Shown: positions 22,733 through 31,535 of the stretch, piece after piece
Numbering within the stretch: position 1 is the first letter of the stretch
How the letters are laid out: every line of letters begins with the position of its first letter
NCBI RefSeq assembly: GCF_000745975.1
Contig: NZ_JQKJ01000014.1
Location: forward strand, 1-64,000
Reading direction: 5' to 3'
Source: Desulfobacter vibrioformis DSM 8776
GTDB taxonomy: Bacteria > Desulfobacterota > Desulfobacteria > Desulfobacterales > Desulfobacteraceae
Length of the DNA: 64,000 nt
The notes under the pieces: generated by a model
What the model saw: the letters and a program-made list of their open reading frames with translations, nothing else
What the model was told of the DNA's origin: nothing
Database searches by the model: none
Translations under genes and position numbers: made by a program

Positions 22733-23509
22733 TTACACTCCAAAGCTGTTGATCATTGAACCTGCAATCAAATGCCAGCCGTCCACAAGAACGAAAAGCA
22801 TAAGCTTGAAAGGCAGGGAAATCATAACCGGGGGCAGCATCATCATACCCATGGCCAGCAGCACCGAGGCCACGACCATATCAATGACAAGAAAGGGAAC
22901 GTACAGCACAAAGCCTATGATAAATGCGGTTTTAAGTTCAGAAATCACATAGGCTGGGATCAACGCCAGAAGCGACACATCATCCCGGGTTTCAGGCTTT
23001 TTCATGCCAGCCTCTTTGACAAACAGGGCAATGTCAGCCTCCCTGGTGTTGCGCAGCAAAAACTTTCGTATGGGCTTCTGGGCCTCGTCAAAGGCTGTTT
23101 CATAGGAGATTTCACGTTCAAGATAGGGATTTAAAGCGTTATTATACACGTCTAAAGCCACCGGTTTGATAATAAAAAAAGTCATGAAAAGTGAAAGCCC
23201 TACAATCACCTGGTTGGGGGGGCTTGACTGGGTGCCGATGGCCTGGCGCAGAAAATGAAACACCATCGTTATACGGGCAAAGGGCGTCATCAGGATCAAA
23301 ATGGCCGGGGCCAGGGTAATAATGGTTAACAGGGCAATAATTTCAAGAACCACCGCCACTTCTTCGGGCTCCTGGGCTGTGGTGATATTGAGTTCCAGGG
23401 AAGGAATCGGGAAGGTGACGGCCCCTGCCGTATCAGCAAACCCTGCGATCATTATGATTGCAACCACAATCCATCCGGCCCATCTGATCAACCGGGTATA
23501 CCTGATCAT
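22733..23509 (-). CDS. fliP: Flagellar export gate protein FliP
   Basis: 258 residues with an N-terminal signal peptide (ending FADTAGA) and four membrane helices. Diagnostic stretches are MTPFARITMVFHFLRQAIGT, SPPNQVIVGLSLFMTFFII and the C-terminal VLLAMGMMMLPPVMISLPFK. It overlaps fliO by 4 bp. Confidence 0.98.
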   Translation of the reverse strand: MIRYTRLIRWAGWIVVAIIMIAGFADTAGAVTFPIPSLELNITTAQEPEEVAVVLEIIALLTIITLAPAILILMTPFARITMVFHFLRQAIGTQSSPPNQVIVGLSLFMTFFIIKPVALDVYNNALNPYLEREISYETAFDEAQKPIRKFLLRNTREADIALFVKEAGMKKPETRDDVSLLALIPAYVISELKTAFIIGFVLYVPFLVIDMVVASVLLAMGMMMLPPVMISLPFKLMLFVLVDGWHLIAGSMINSFGV

Positions 23510-23928
23510 GATTCCTTTCCTTTACCGGAATCGGAAGAATCACTTTCCAAGGGCATCTTGTGACCACTGCCGCCTTTAATCAGACTCTTTTGGAGCAGGT
23601 TTTGAAATCCTTTGGCAGTTTCCGCAGGTTCCAGTACGGTTTGCGATCCTGTTTCCGGGATCTTGTCAAAACGGGCCAAAGACGATATTCCGGCCGGCGA
23701 AACGCCGATGAAAACCGCCTCATTCTGGACAGATACCAACACCAGTTTTTCCTTGGGGGATAAATGATGGACGGATAACACCTTTATCAGTTCCACTGAT
23801 CCTCTGGCACCGAACCGGCCCGAGAATTTACGAACAAGATAAAGGGCCAGCAGAAAAAAAGCCAGAACAGCAAACAGCATGCCGAAACTTTTGGCAAATT
23901 CCATCCACATATCCGAATGCGTATTCAT
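23506..23928 (-). CDS. fliO: Flagellar biosynthesis protein FliO
   Basis: 140 residues with one membrane helix (about residues 14-31), then a small cytoplasmic domain beginning VELIKVLSVHHLSPKEKLVL and VQNEAVFIGVSP, the FliO pattern. The C-terminal 45 residues are variable and polar. FliO helps assemble the FliP ring. It overlaps fliN and fliP by 4 bp each. Confidence 0.94.
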   Translation of the reverse strand: MNTHSDMWMEFAKSFGMLFAVLAFFLLALYLVRKFSGRFGARGSVELIKVLSVHHLSPKEKLVLVSVQNEAVFIGVSPAGISSLARFDKIPETGSQTVLEPAETAKGFQNLLQKSLIKGGSGHKMPLESDSSDSGKGKES

Positions 23929-24269
23929 TGATCTTCCGCGGCCAGGGATTTGACGCGGTCAATGGGCGTTATGACGTCGGTGAGACGAACCCCGAATTTC
24001 TCATTGACCACCACAACTTCTCCCCGGGCAATGAGTTTACGATTGATATATACCTCCAAGGGTTCGCCGGCAAGCTTGTTCAACTCAATAATGGAACCCT
24101 GGGCCAGCTGAAGAAGATCATTAACCAGCATCTTGGTTTTGCCCAGTTCCACGGAAAGTTCCAAAGGGATATCCAGAATAAAATCCAGTTCCCTTGCGCT
24201 ATGCTCCTCACCATGTCTGGATTCTGTTTCCAGATCTTCATCATTTATGGTGCTGTTTTCATCAACCAT
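23925..24269 (-). CDS. fliN: Flagellar switch protein FliN
   Basis: 114 residues. After an acidic N-terminus it has the SpoA domain: ILDIPLELSVELGKTKMLVN, LLQLAQGSIIELNKLAGEPL and GEVVVVNEKFGVRLTDVITP. It forms the lower C ring and binds the export ATPase complex. It does not carry a FliM-N peptide. It is two bases from fliM and overlaps fliO. Confidence 0.98.
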   Translation of the reverse strand: MVDENSTINDEDLETESRHGEEHSARELDFILDIPLELSVELGKTKMLVNDLLQLAQGSIIELNKLAGEPLEVYINRKLIARGEVVVVNEKFGVRLTDVITPIDRVKSLAAEDQ

Positions 24270-24271
24270 AT

Positions 24272-25270
24272 TTACCCCTCACAATCGGTTACAATTTTAT
24301 CTTTAATCTTAAATGCCTGGAATCCCCGCTGGACGCCGATAAAACCTGTCAGCTTGACCAGGCCGCCCACAAAACAGGACAAAGGATCAGATGCATCGTT
24401 ATCCAGCTGAATGACATCACCGGGCTGCATATACAAAACCCGTTCACCGGTGATCTCGGTTTTACCCAGAAGAATTCTTAAATCCACCTCGGAGTTGAGA
24501 ATGACCTCTTCAATCATCCGCCGCCAGTTATAATCAATCTCTTCAATTTCCGTCTGAACACCGGATGACAATTTATTTCTCATGGGTTCGATCATGGAAT
24601 AGGGATAGCAGACCACAAGATTACCTGCGGCCTGCTCCAGTTCAATTTCAAACCGGGTAACAATGACAAGGTCGGTGGGCAGTACAATGGCCGTAAACTG
24701 CGGGTTCATTTCCGAACGGATCAATGATGCCTTTACCGTCTCTATGGGTGCCCAGGACGCCTCGATATTTTTGAGTACAGCCACCACTGCCTTTTTAATC
24801 ATCACCTCTTCAATGCGGGTAAATTCACGGCCCTCCACCCTTGCTTTTCCCAAGGCTTCTCCGCCAAAAAAAGTATCAATGAGATTATAGACCAACTGGC
24901 TTTCAAACACCACCAGGCCATGACCCCTTAACGGCTCCATCCTGAATACGTGAAGGCTTGTGGGCACAGGAAGACTGCGGACAAATTCGGAAAACTTCAG
25001 GGTGTCAAAGGGGTTGGCAGACACATCCACATTGGTCTGAAGAAGTGAAGACAATGTGGCCCGAACTTCCCTGGACAGACGTTCGTTAATAACATCAAAG
25101 GTGGGCATTCTTGCCCTGACCACCTTATCCTGACTGGTGAAATCATAGGCAACGATCCCGTCAAACGGCACCTCAGCAATTTCCGAAATATCGGCCTCGG
25201 TTTCGACCTCTCCGGAATCCAGTCCGTCTAATAGACTGTCGACCTCATCCTGGGATAGAATTTCACTCAT
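24272..25270 (-). CDS. fliM: Flagellar switch protein FliM
   Basis: 332 residues. Residues 4-16, ILSQDEVDSLLDG, are the CheY-P-binding peptide. They are followed by a linker, a CheC-like middle domain (INERLSREVRATLSSLLQTN, then FFGGEALG) and a C-terminal SpoA domain (LRILLGKTEITGERVLYMQP, VQRGFQAFKIKD). The N-terminal peptide closely matches the repeats in the FliL-like protein at 13,666-15,450. Confidence 0.98.
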   Translation of the reverse strand: MSEILSQDEVDSLLDGLDSGEVETEADISEIAEVPFDGIVAYDFTSQDKVVRARMPTFDVINERLSREVRATLSSLLQTNVDVSANPFDTLKFSEFVRSLPVPTSLHVFRMEPLRGHGLVVFESQLVYNLIDTFFGGEALGKARVEGREFTRIEEVMIKKAVVAVLKNIEASWAPIETVKASLIRSEMNPQFTAIVLPTDLVIVTRFEIELEQAAGNLVVCYPYSMIEPMRNKLSSGVQTEIEEIDYNWRRMIEEVILNSEVDLRILLGKTEITGERVLYMQPGDVIQLDNDASDPLSCFVGGLVKLTGFIGVQRGFQAFKIKDKIVTDCEG

Positions 25271-25277
25271 GGCACCA

Positions 25278-25883
25278 TCACTGCATTATAAAATTGGTAA
25301 AATAAATATGCCTTATGGCAACTTTTGGAAAAATCTGATTAATCCGGTTGAGAAGCGCAAACTTCAGTTTAAGCTTGCCCTGGGGGCTTCGCAGCTCCAT
25401 CCACCGCATCTGCCGCATCTGGCTTTCAATTATTTTTCTTATCCTGGGCTCCATGGTATACACCTGCCTTCGAAATCCGGGTTCCATCATTTCAAGGGCG
25501 ATACCAAGGGATATGTAATGCATGTTTGAATCTTGTTTTAAAAAAATCTGTTCAAAGGGCTCAAGTTGCACAACATCCTCAAATATCGCTTTGCTCTGGT
25601 CCTTCAGGGCCGCCTGAATGCTCTCCTCGGTCACAACATCTTCGGCAACCGGCTGTTCAGGAATCTTTTCTTCCTTGGCGCTGAACAGAAAAAAGAACAC
25701 ACCGGCACCCATCCCGCCCAGTAAAAGGAAAAGCAACAGGAGAATAATGATCAGCTTCTTCCCTGACAGCAGTCTGCCGATAAATCCCTTTTTCACAGGT
25801 TTTTTATCTGCCCCCCCGCCACCATCGCCTATGGATTCGGTCAGTTCATCGCCTTCAATTTCTTCCAGCAGGTCTTCAACCAC
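25278..25883 (-). CDS. fliL: Flagellar basal-body-associated protein FliL
   Basis: Single-pass inner-membrane protein that forms rings around the stator. 201 residues: a short acidic N-terminus with a GDGGGG stretch, a membrane helix at about residues 45-68 (LIIILLLLFLLLGGMGAGVF), then a periplasmic domain ending FPKVAIRHIYFTNFIMQ. It starts the fliL-M-N-O-P-Q-R-flhB chain and lies about 100 bp downstream of a sigma54 site. It is the canonical FliL to compare with the repeat protein near fliA. Confidence 0.95.
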   Translation of the reverse strand: MVEDLLEEIEGDELTESIGDGGGGADKKPVKKGFIGRLLSGKKLIIILLLLFLLLGGMGAGVFFFLFSAKEEKIPEQPVAEDVVTEESIQAALKDQSKAIFEDVVQLEPFEQIFLKQDSNMHYISLGIALEMMEPGFRRQVYTMEPRIRKIIESQMRQMRWMELRSPQGKLKLKFALLNRINQIFPKVAIRHIYFTNFIMQ

Positions 25884-25979
25884 AACACCTCCCCAAATAG
25901 TCCGGTCCTTCGTTCGCCCAGCCGGCCCTTGCAGGCTGTATTGCGAATACCCTTGATAAATCAGATTACAAGAATTGAC

Positions 25980-25995
25980 AGCAATCCTTATGCCA
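25980..25995 (-). promoter_or_regulatory. Candidate sigma54 promoter for the fliL operon
   Basis: On the minus strand TGGCAT-AAGGA-TTGCT, with GG and GC spaced by 10 bp and 10 of 11 consensus positions matched. fliL starts 97 bp downstream. It lies in the 325-bp gap between fliL and fliK; the rest of that gap holds the fliK terminator and an AT-rich stretch with no gene. Confidence 0.72.
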
Positions 25996-26157
25996 GCCTG
26001 CGTTGGTTTTTACCTGGACAGTGCGGGAAATTAAAAATTTATGGGAAGGATTATAGGAACCAAGAGGGAATTTGCAAAATTATTTATTATAGAAACACCA
26101 AATAAAAAAAAAGGATATCGCCTGCACGCAATATCCCGGTTAAAAAACATCACTTCT

Positions 26158-26193
26158 GCCATGAACCTGTCAATGTTTTGACAGGTTCATGGC
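26158..26193 (-). terminator. Perfect 16-bp hairpin, terminator after fliK
   Basis: Bases 26,158-26,173 and 26,178-26,193 are perfect reverse complements around a 4-base loop. On the minus strand the hairpin follows the fliK stop by 15 bp and a T6 run appears about 10 bp after the stem. It separates fliK from the fliL operon, which has its own sigma54 site. Confidence 0.8.
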
Positions 26194-26208
26194 AAAGGAT
26201 CCCATTAT

Positions 26209-28554
26209 TTATGCAACAAAGTGCAGCGACCCGCTGTCATTTATAGAAGTAAACTGACCCGTTAAGTTATCAGTTGCGGCGTCCTGGGTATCGTCACCGG
26301 CCCCTCTCTTTGCCTTCTGTTTTCTGGCTGACTGATCCTGGGTCCGGGCATCGGCCATGGACTGCTGGAAATCGCTGCTCATATTCACTTCAAAACTCTC
26401 AAGACTGATACCGGAGAAGGAGAGCATGGCTTTGATTTCATTGATATTGGCTGTCAGAATGTCTTTTGCTGATTGATGTTCAGTGATCACACTGAGCTTC
26501 ATGGAACTGCCATCATGGTCAATGCTCATGTACACCCGGCCTAGCTCAGGAGGTTTCAGTTGCATCCGGATGGTGTCGTCACCGGCGTTGATTGACCGGA
26601 CAATACTTTTTCCCACCTGCCGGGTAACAAAATCAGGCAGGGTGGACAAGGCCTGCTGGGTTCGTTGTGTGCCCGAAGTTCCCGCATTAGCCGTTGTGGC
26701 TGATTTTTCCATGCCCAAAACAAGGGTCTGGGTTTCTGAACCTTTGGACGCAGTGTCCCCGGACTGGGGATTGGTGGAAGCAATCTTTTCCAAAGCAGGG
26801 GCTTCGGTCTGGGGCGCCTTGATAGAACTCTGTGATGCCGAGTCCTTGGTTGTTCCTGCTGTGTCTGAAAAACTCTTGGCTATTTTAAATGCATGATCAG
26901 AATCGGCTTCCCCTGTTTGATTTGTACGCACGTCACCCCGTCTGACCTGATTCATGAACTGAACCTGGAACCGGTCCTCAATTTCCTTAACCATGGCGTT
27001 CGAACTTGCGCCAGGCGTTATGGCAGAATCGACAGTTTTCTCACTGTCTTCCTGGATGTTCAGTCCGGACAAAAGCTGGTTAAGCAATCCATGCCGGCCG
27101 GATTGGGTTGCAAGTGCATCAACGGAATCCGTTGTAAACGTTTGTGATAAAGATTGTTCAGTCTGATCTGCTGGATTATCTTCTGCCAGGTCAAGCTTCT
27201 GGTCAAGCGTCTGGTTAAGCTTTTGGGAAAAGGCATCAATTAATGTGGCCAGGGTCAAAGGCTCGTCAGATTTTTCAATAAAAGAATCCAGATCAAGCTG
27301 TTTCAAAAAGATGCCATAAGCGTCGCCCCCGCCATCTGTCTGATAGCTCTGGCCGGAGCCACCGGTTGTATCCAAAAGCTGCTTAAGCTGTTCGATAAAC
27401 GCATCAAAATCAAATCCCCGGGTTCCTTCGGAGGCTTCAGCCATAATTGAGGTAATTTCTTCCTCATCCACGCCCATCATTGACAAAAGGGATTTAATAT
27501 AGGGCAGATCCGAGGTGGGCATGAGTGCGTCTGCCTGGGTGATATCCTCATCTTCGGCAAGGGGCAGTTCAAACAAATCATCCATGAAATCGGACACGGA
27601 TATCAGGCCGTTTCCCTCTTCAAGGGTAAGGTTCAGGTCCGACATCAGTTCTTCAACAGATGCCTGGTCAAAACCAGCCTGAACGAGAAGATCGCCAAGT
27701 GCGTCAAGACCGCTCCCATCCAGGGACAGGTTATCCAGATCACGATTGGAAAGGGATAAAAGAAGATTTTTCAATTCCGTGAGAAATTCAGCTCCCCCTC
27801 CATTTTCCAGTGCATCTTCAATGTCTGAAACTTTTTGTTTCGCCGTTCGTACAACGAAACGAGATTTATCCACCGTGGACATTTCTCTGCTCTGTTCTCC
27901 AGTGGATAAATTGGGCTTTAGTCCACTGGCAATCGATGAGTCCTTCGTTTGGGCATTGACCTCCTTTGAAAGGCTGGCACCCGCATCTTCCACAACGGTG
28001 TTCACGATGTCTGAAACTTTTTGTTTCGTCGTTCGTACAACCAAATCAGATTTATCCACCGTGGACATTTCTCTGCTCTGTTTTCCAGTGGATAAATTGG
28101 GCTTTAGTCCACTGGCAATTGATGACGCCTCATTTTGGGCACTGATCTCCTCTGAAAGGCTGGCACCCGCATCTTCCACAACGGTGTTCACGATGTCTGA
28201 AACTTTTTGTTTCGTCGTTCGTACAACCAAATCAGATTTATCCACCGTGGACATTTCTCTGCTCTGTTTTCCAGTGGACAGATTAGGCTTTTGTACACTG
28301 GCAATCGATGACGCCTTCGTTTGGGCACTGACATCCTCTGAAAGGCTGGTACCCGTATCTTCCACAACGGGACTCACGACGCTTGTGCTTTTCATACCCG
28401 AGCTTTGCTGCATGGCTTTGTCCAGCTGCCCCTGAAATGCAGATACCGCAGAACCACTGTCTGTAGAAACAGCGCTGGTACGGGTTGCCCCCATGAAGGC
28501 ACCTGAAGTACTTCCTGCCAGTGATACATTGATGTCTGAAACAGTTGATGCCAT
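26209..28554 (-). CDS. fliK: Flagellar hook-length control protein FliK
   Basis: Secreted ruler that sets hook length and triggers FlhB switching. 781 residues. The N-terminal 250 residues include three near-identical 62-residue tandem repeats, followed by a Ser/Asp/Thr-rich middle. The C-terminal FliK domain (about residues 620-740) shows LPDFVTRQVGKSIVRSI, DDTIRMQLKPPELGRVYMSI and LSFSGISLESFEVNMSSDF. It is longer than most FliK proteins (400-600). It is monocistronic: a sigma54 site upstream and a strong hairpin downstream. Start ATG 28,554 is preceded by AAAGGTGAC. Confidence 0.93.
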   Translation of the reverse strand: MASTVSDINVSLAGSTSGAFMGATRTSAVSTDSGSAVSAFQGQLDKAMQQSSGMKSTSVVSPVVEDTGTSLSEDVSAQTKASSIASVQKPNLSTGKQSREMSTVDKSDLVVRTTKQKVSDIVNTVVEDAGASLSEEISAQNEASSIASGLKPNLSTGKQSREMSTVDKSDLVVRTTKQKVSDIVNTVVEDAGASLSKEVNAQTKDSSIASGLKPNLSTGEQSREMSTVDKSRFVVRTAKQKVSDIEDALENGGGAEFLTELKNLLLSLSNRDLDNLSLDGSGLDALGDLLVQAGFDQASVEELMSDLNLTLEEGNGLISVSDFMDDLFELPLAEDEDITQADALMPTSDLPYIKSLLSMMGVDEEEITSIMAEASEGTRGFDFDAFIEQLKQLLDTTGGSGQSYQTDGGGDAYGIFLKQLDLDSFIEKSDEPLTLATLIDAFSQKLNQTLDQKLDLAEDNPADQTEQSLSQTFTTDSVDALATQSGRHGLLNQLLSGLNIQEDSEKTVDSAITPGASSNAMVKEIEDRFQVQFMNQVRRGDVRTNQTGEADSDHAFKIAKSFSDTAGTTKDSASQSSIKAPQTEAPALEKIASTNPQSGDTASKGSETQTLVLGMEKSATTANAGTSGTQRTQQALSTLPDFVTRQVGKSIVRSINAGDDTIRMQLKPPELGRVYMSIDHDGSSMKLSVITEHQSAKDILTANINEIKAMLSFSGISLESFEVNMSSDFQQSMADARTQDQSARKQKAKRGAGDDTQDAATDNLTGQFTSINDSGSLHFVA
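27820..28368 (-). repeat. Three tandem 186-bp repeats inside fliK
   Basis: Units at 28,183-28,368, 27,997-28,182 and 27,820-27,996 (last one shorter) encode 62 residues starting VVEDxGxSLS and including KPNLSTGKQSREMSTVDKS. Units 1 and 2 are the closest. Tandem length change in the FliK linker is a plausible way to alter hook length. Confidence 0.9.
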
Positions 28555-28602
28555 GAGTCACCTTTAATTTGTTTGTCTTTTTCATGAATTTTACTGTTGA
28601 AA

Positions 28603-28619
28603 AAGCAACCATCATGCCA
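28603..28619 (-). promoter_or_regulatory. Candidate sigma54 promoter for fliK
   Basis: On the minus strand TGGCAT-GATGG-TTGCTT, with GG and GC spaced by 10 bp and 10 of 11 consensus positions matched. fliK starts 49 bp downstream. The remainder of the 309-bp gap to feoB (28,620-28,863) is AT-rich and shows no convincing gene. Confidence 0.75.
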
Positions 28620-28863
28620 GCCAATCGACAAAAACAACAATTTTATATAATTTCAATATATTGTAATAAACACATTTATATATAAAATAAAAATTTCACA
28701 GGTGCCAAGGCAGGAATTTCCCACAAAAAAGTCACAAGGGAAATAATTACCTATTTTTTTCTGAATTTCAGCCTTCACACTGATCGTGACTTCAAGATTT
28801 TCAGTATGGCCAGCATGGAGAGACATACAATCATTGTCATTATTCGGCACAAACTCAATGAAA

Positions 28864-31071
28864 TTATTGTACGATCATGGACCCGACCTGGTATGTCAGC
28901 ACGGACAGCAAAAACGCCAGGGTTGTATTAAACCCCACTGAAAATGCAGCCCATTTCCATGACCCGGTCTCCCTTGCAATACAGACAACCGTGACAAAAC
29001 AGGGTGCGTAAAAAATGGTAAAGATCATCAGGGAAAAGGCGGTGACAGGCCCCCATCCAGGGGATTTGGCAAGTTTTTCTCCCAGTGAGTCCGTGTTTTC
29101 AGGATCCATATCCCCAAGGGAGTAGGCGGTTCCCAGTGTGGAGACCACCACTTCCTTGGCCGCAAAACCGCCCACCAGGGCAATATTGGTGCGCCAGTCA
29201 AATCCTGCCAGAAAAGATATTTTTTCAAGGGCCTTTCCCATTCTGCCTGCAATTGAATTTTCAAGTCCGGCCATGGACTCTTCGCCGTTAATACCGGCCA
29301 GGGCTTTCTTTACTTCCCGGGCTTTCGGGGAGAGCTCTGTGTCTTTATCTGCCGTTTCAATTTCCTTTAAAATGTCGGCCTGGACTGAACCGGTAATGGC
29401 TGTGCGCCGGGATTCAAATTGGGCCGCGGTTTTGTCATCCAACCCGGGGAAGGTCATCATGGCCCAGATGAGAATGGATATACCAAGGATTACGGTACCG
29501 GCCTTTTTCATATACTGCCAGGTTCTTTCCCAGGTGTGTATCCAAAGGCCCTTAAGGGTGGGAAACCGGTATGGAGGCAGTTCCATAACAAAGGGGGTGG
29601 CCTCACCCCGTATCACTGTACTTCTCAAAAGCTTTGCCACCAGAAGCGCACCTGTCCAGGAAATCAGAGTAAGAATAACCATGATAGAGGCCTGTTTCCG
29701 GGGGAAAAAGGCAGCCACCAGCAGGGCATATACCGGCAGTTTTGCCCCACAGTTCATAAACGGCACGGTCAGAAGGGTGGCCAGACGCTCCTTGGGAGAC
29801 TTAAGCGTCCGGGCTGCCATAACCCCGGGCACGGCACACCCGCCGGCAATGCCGCCGGAAACAATGAATGCCATGACAGAACTGCCGTGAAGTCCGAACA
29901 TCCGGAATACCCGGTCCAGCATAAAGGCCATTCTGGCCAGATATCCTGAATCTTCAATAAAAGAAATGCCCAGGAACATGAACATGATTAAAGGCACAAA
30001 CCCCATGACACCGCCCACACCGTCAATGATCCCGGAGACAATCATTGATTTGAGAAGCCCGTCAGGCAAAACCGCATCCGTCACACCGCTGATCCAGCCG
30101 AAAATGCCTTCGATCCATTCAACGGGCAGGGCACTGTAGGCAAAGGTAAACTGGTACAGGGCTGCCAGCACCCCCACCATGATCAAGGGCCCCAGAAACC
30201 GGTTGGTCAGCACTTTATCGATTTGGTCCGAGCGCTGGAGCCGGTTGCGGTCGTAAGCGAACCGGATCACATTCTGTTTGAGTACGGAGTTGATGAATCC
30301 GTACCGCTGGTCGGCAATCATGCCTTCGGGATGCGTATCAAGGGTGGCTGACATATGGCGGCTGACTTTTTCCTCAATGCCTGAAAGTTTGCCGGCTGTT
30401 TCTTTATCGCGGGTCGAGCCAAGTTCAAGAATCTGATTATCGTTTTCAAGATATTTAAGACCCACCCAGCGGGCCGGATAGGTATCTGTTAAAAACTGGT
30501 TCTCCTGGATGATCTCTTCCATTTCATCCAGGGCCTTGTCAATGTCCTGGCCATAAGAGATCAATAAGGGCGAGGCAGGTTTGCCAATCCCCTTTGCCAC
30601 CTGGGCCAGCAGCTCTTTTTTGCCCTTGCCGGTCCTTGCCACCATGGGTACCACAGGAATGTTTAAAAGCTCGGACAGCTTGTCTGTATTGATCTCTATG
30701 CCTCTTTTCTGGGCCACATCCATCATGTTCAGGGCCAGGCAGACCGGAATGCCCATTTCCATGAACTGCACGGACAGGTAAAGGTTACGTTCCAGGTTTG
30801 AGGCATCCACGATGTTAACGACCATGGCAGGCTTTTCATTCACCAGGTAGTCCCTTGCCACCACCTCTTCCAGGGAGTAGGCAGTCAGGGAATAGGTGCC
30901 GGGAAGATCTATAATTTCAAAGGTGCCGGCTTCGGAAATACAGGTGCCCTGTTTTTTTTCCACTGTGACCCCGGGGTAATTGCCCACATGCTGGCGGGCA
31001 CCTGTCAGTTCGTTGAAAAGGGTGGTTTTTCCTGCGTTTGGGTTCCCTGCAAGGGCAATCGCTGTGTTCAT
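28864..31071 (-). CDS. feoB: Ferrous iron transporter FeoB
   Basis: GTP-dependent Fe(II) uptake protein of the inner membrane. 735 residues. The N-terminal G domain has GNPNAGKTTLFNELTG (G1), DLPGTYSL (G3) and LNMMD (G4), followed by a helical GDI-like domain. The C-terminal half has two Gate regions with Cys-containing segments (GGCAVPGVMAART, NCGAKLPVYALLVAAFFPRK) and about eight to nine membrane helices. It is one base downstream of feoA; no feoC-like gene follows. Confidence 0.98.
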   Translation of the reverse strand: MNTAIALAGNPNAGKTTLFNELTGARQHVGNYPGVTVEKKQGTCISEAGTFEIIDLPGTYSLTAYSLEEVVARDYLVNEKPAMVVNIVDASNLERNLYLSVQFMEMGIPVCLALNMMDVAQKRGIEINTDKLSELLNIPVVPMVARTGKGKKELLAQVAKGIGKPASPLLISYGQDIDKALDEMEEIIQENQFLTDTYPARWVGLKYLENDNQILELGSTRDKETAGKLSGIEEKVSRHMSATLDTHPEGMIADQRYGFINSVLKQNVIRFAYDRNRLQRSDQIDKVLTNRFLGPLIMVGVLAALYQFTFAYSALPVEWIEGIFGWISGVTDAVLPDGLLKSMIVSGIIDGVGGVMGFVPLIMFMFLGISFIEDSGYLARMAFMLDRVFRMFGLHGSSVMAFIVSGGIAGGCAVPGVMAARTLKSPKERLATLLTVPFMNCGAKLPVYALLVAAFFPRKQASIMVILTLISWTGALLVAKLLRSTVIRGEATPFVMELPPYRFPTLKGLWIHTWERTWQYMKKAGTVILGISILIWAMMTFPGLDDKTAAQFESRRTAITGSVQADILKEIETADKDTELSPKAREVKKALAGINGEESMAGLENSIAGRMGKALEKISFLAGFDWRTNIALVGGFAAKEVVVSTLGTAYSLGDMDPENTDSLGEKLAKSPGWGPVTAFSLMIFTIFYAPCFVTVVCIARETGSWKWAAFSVGFNTTLAFLLSVLTYQVGSMIVQ

Positions 31072-31072
31072 T

Positions 31073-31306
31073 TTATTCCACCTCCACCTGGATATAATCG
31101 GCTTCGTTATTTCTTAGGGTCAAGGTGAAGTCCATGATCCGCAATGCCACCGGGTCATACAGCGGTGCCCTGCCCTGTATGGTAACCGCCTTGCCGGGTA
31201 CAATTCCCATGTCCCGTATACGCCGGCCCATTTCGCCCTGTGCTTTGACCGACGTAATGATCCCGGTCTGGTTCCTTTTCATTTGCCTTAGATTGATCAC
31301 GGCCAT
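31073..31306 (-). CDS. feoA: Ferrous iron transport accessory protein FeoA
   Basis: 77-residue SH3-like cytoplasmic protein that works with FeoB. It shows INLRQMKRNQTGIITSVKAQ, RRIRDMGIVPGKAVTIQG and VALRIMDFTLTLRNNEA, the standard FeoA pattern. The start at 31,306 is chosen because AAAGGAG lies 7 bp upstream; the longer 31,330 reading has no ribosome binding site. Confidence 0.96.
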   Translation of the reverse strand: MAVINLRQMKRNQTGIITSVKAQGEMGRRIRDMGIVPGKAVTIQGRAPLYDPVALRIMDFTLTLRNNEADYIQVEVE

Positions 31307-31371
31307 TAAAAAACTCCTTTTATAATTCACAATATGCCTTGTAATGCTTTTTAGTGTAACTGCGAATAAGT

Positions 31372-31400
31372 TTTATACAGATAACTTTTATGTTCGTCAA
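31372..31400 (-). promoter_or_regulatory. Sigma70-type promoter of feoAB
   Basis: On the minus strand TTGACG (31,395-31,400) and TATAAA (31,372-31,377) are separated by 17 bp. feoA starts about 65 bp downstream of the -10. No clear Fur box was recognised around it, so iron regulation is not shown by the sequence. Confidence 0.65.
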
Positions 31401-31486
31401 TAAAGATGTAGCCATTATTGAACAATAGGGAAGAAAGAATAAAAAAAACATATGGAACGCGGAAACAACCTAAAAAAAGCTGCATG

Positions 31487-31514
31487 GCACAGTCTTTGTC
31501 AACAAGGACTGTGC
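31487..31514 (-). terminator. Hairpin terminator after the acyl-CoA ligase-like gene
   Basis: A 13-bp stem with one G-T wobble (GCACAGTCTTTGT pairing with ACAAGGACTGTGC). On the minus strand it lies 21 bp past the ligase stop and is followed after about 9 bp by a T7 run. The loop is very short, so the top pairs are probably open. Confidence 0.65.
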
Positions 31515-31535
31515 AGGGTTTGCAGTGTATGATGC

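Noticed and set aside
27746-28435. 229-codon plus-strand frame opposite fliK
   Set aside because: A shadow of the three fliK tandem repeats; it shows the same 62-residue periodicity and has no start signals.
28653-28850. 65-codon frame directly after feoB on the same strand
   Set aside because: Starts at GTG with no ribosome binding site, has an unbalanced composition with a hydrophobic tail, and lacks any FeoC or FeoB-associated pattern.
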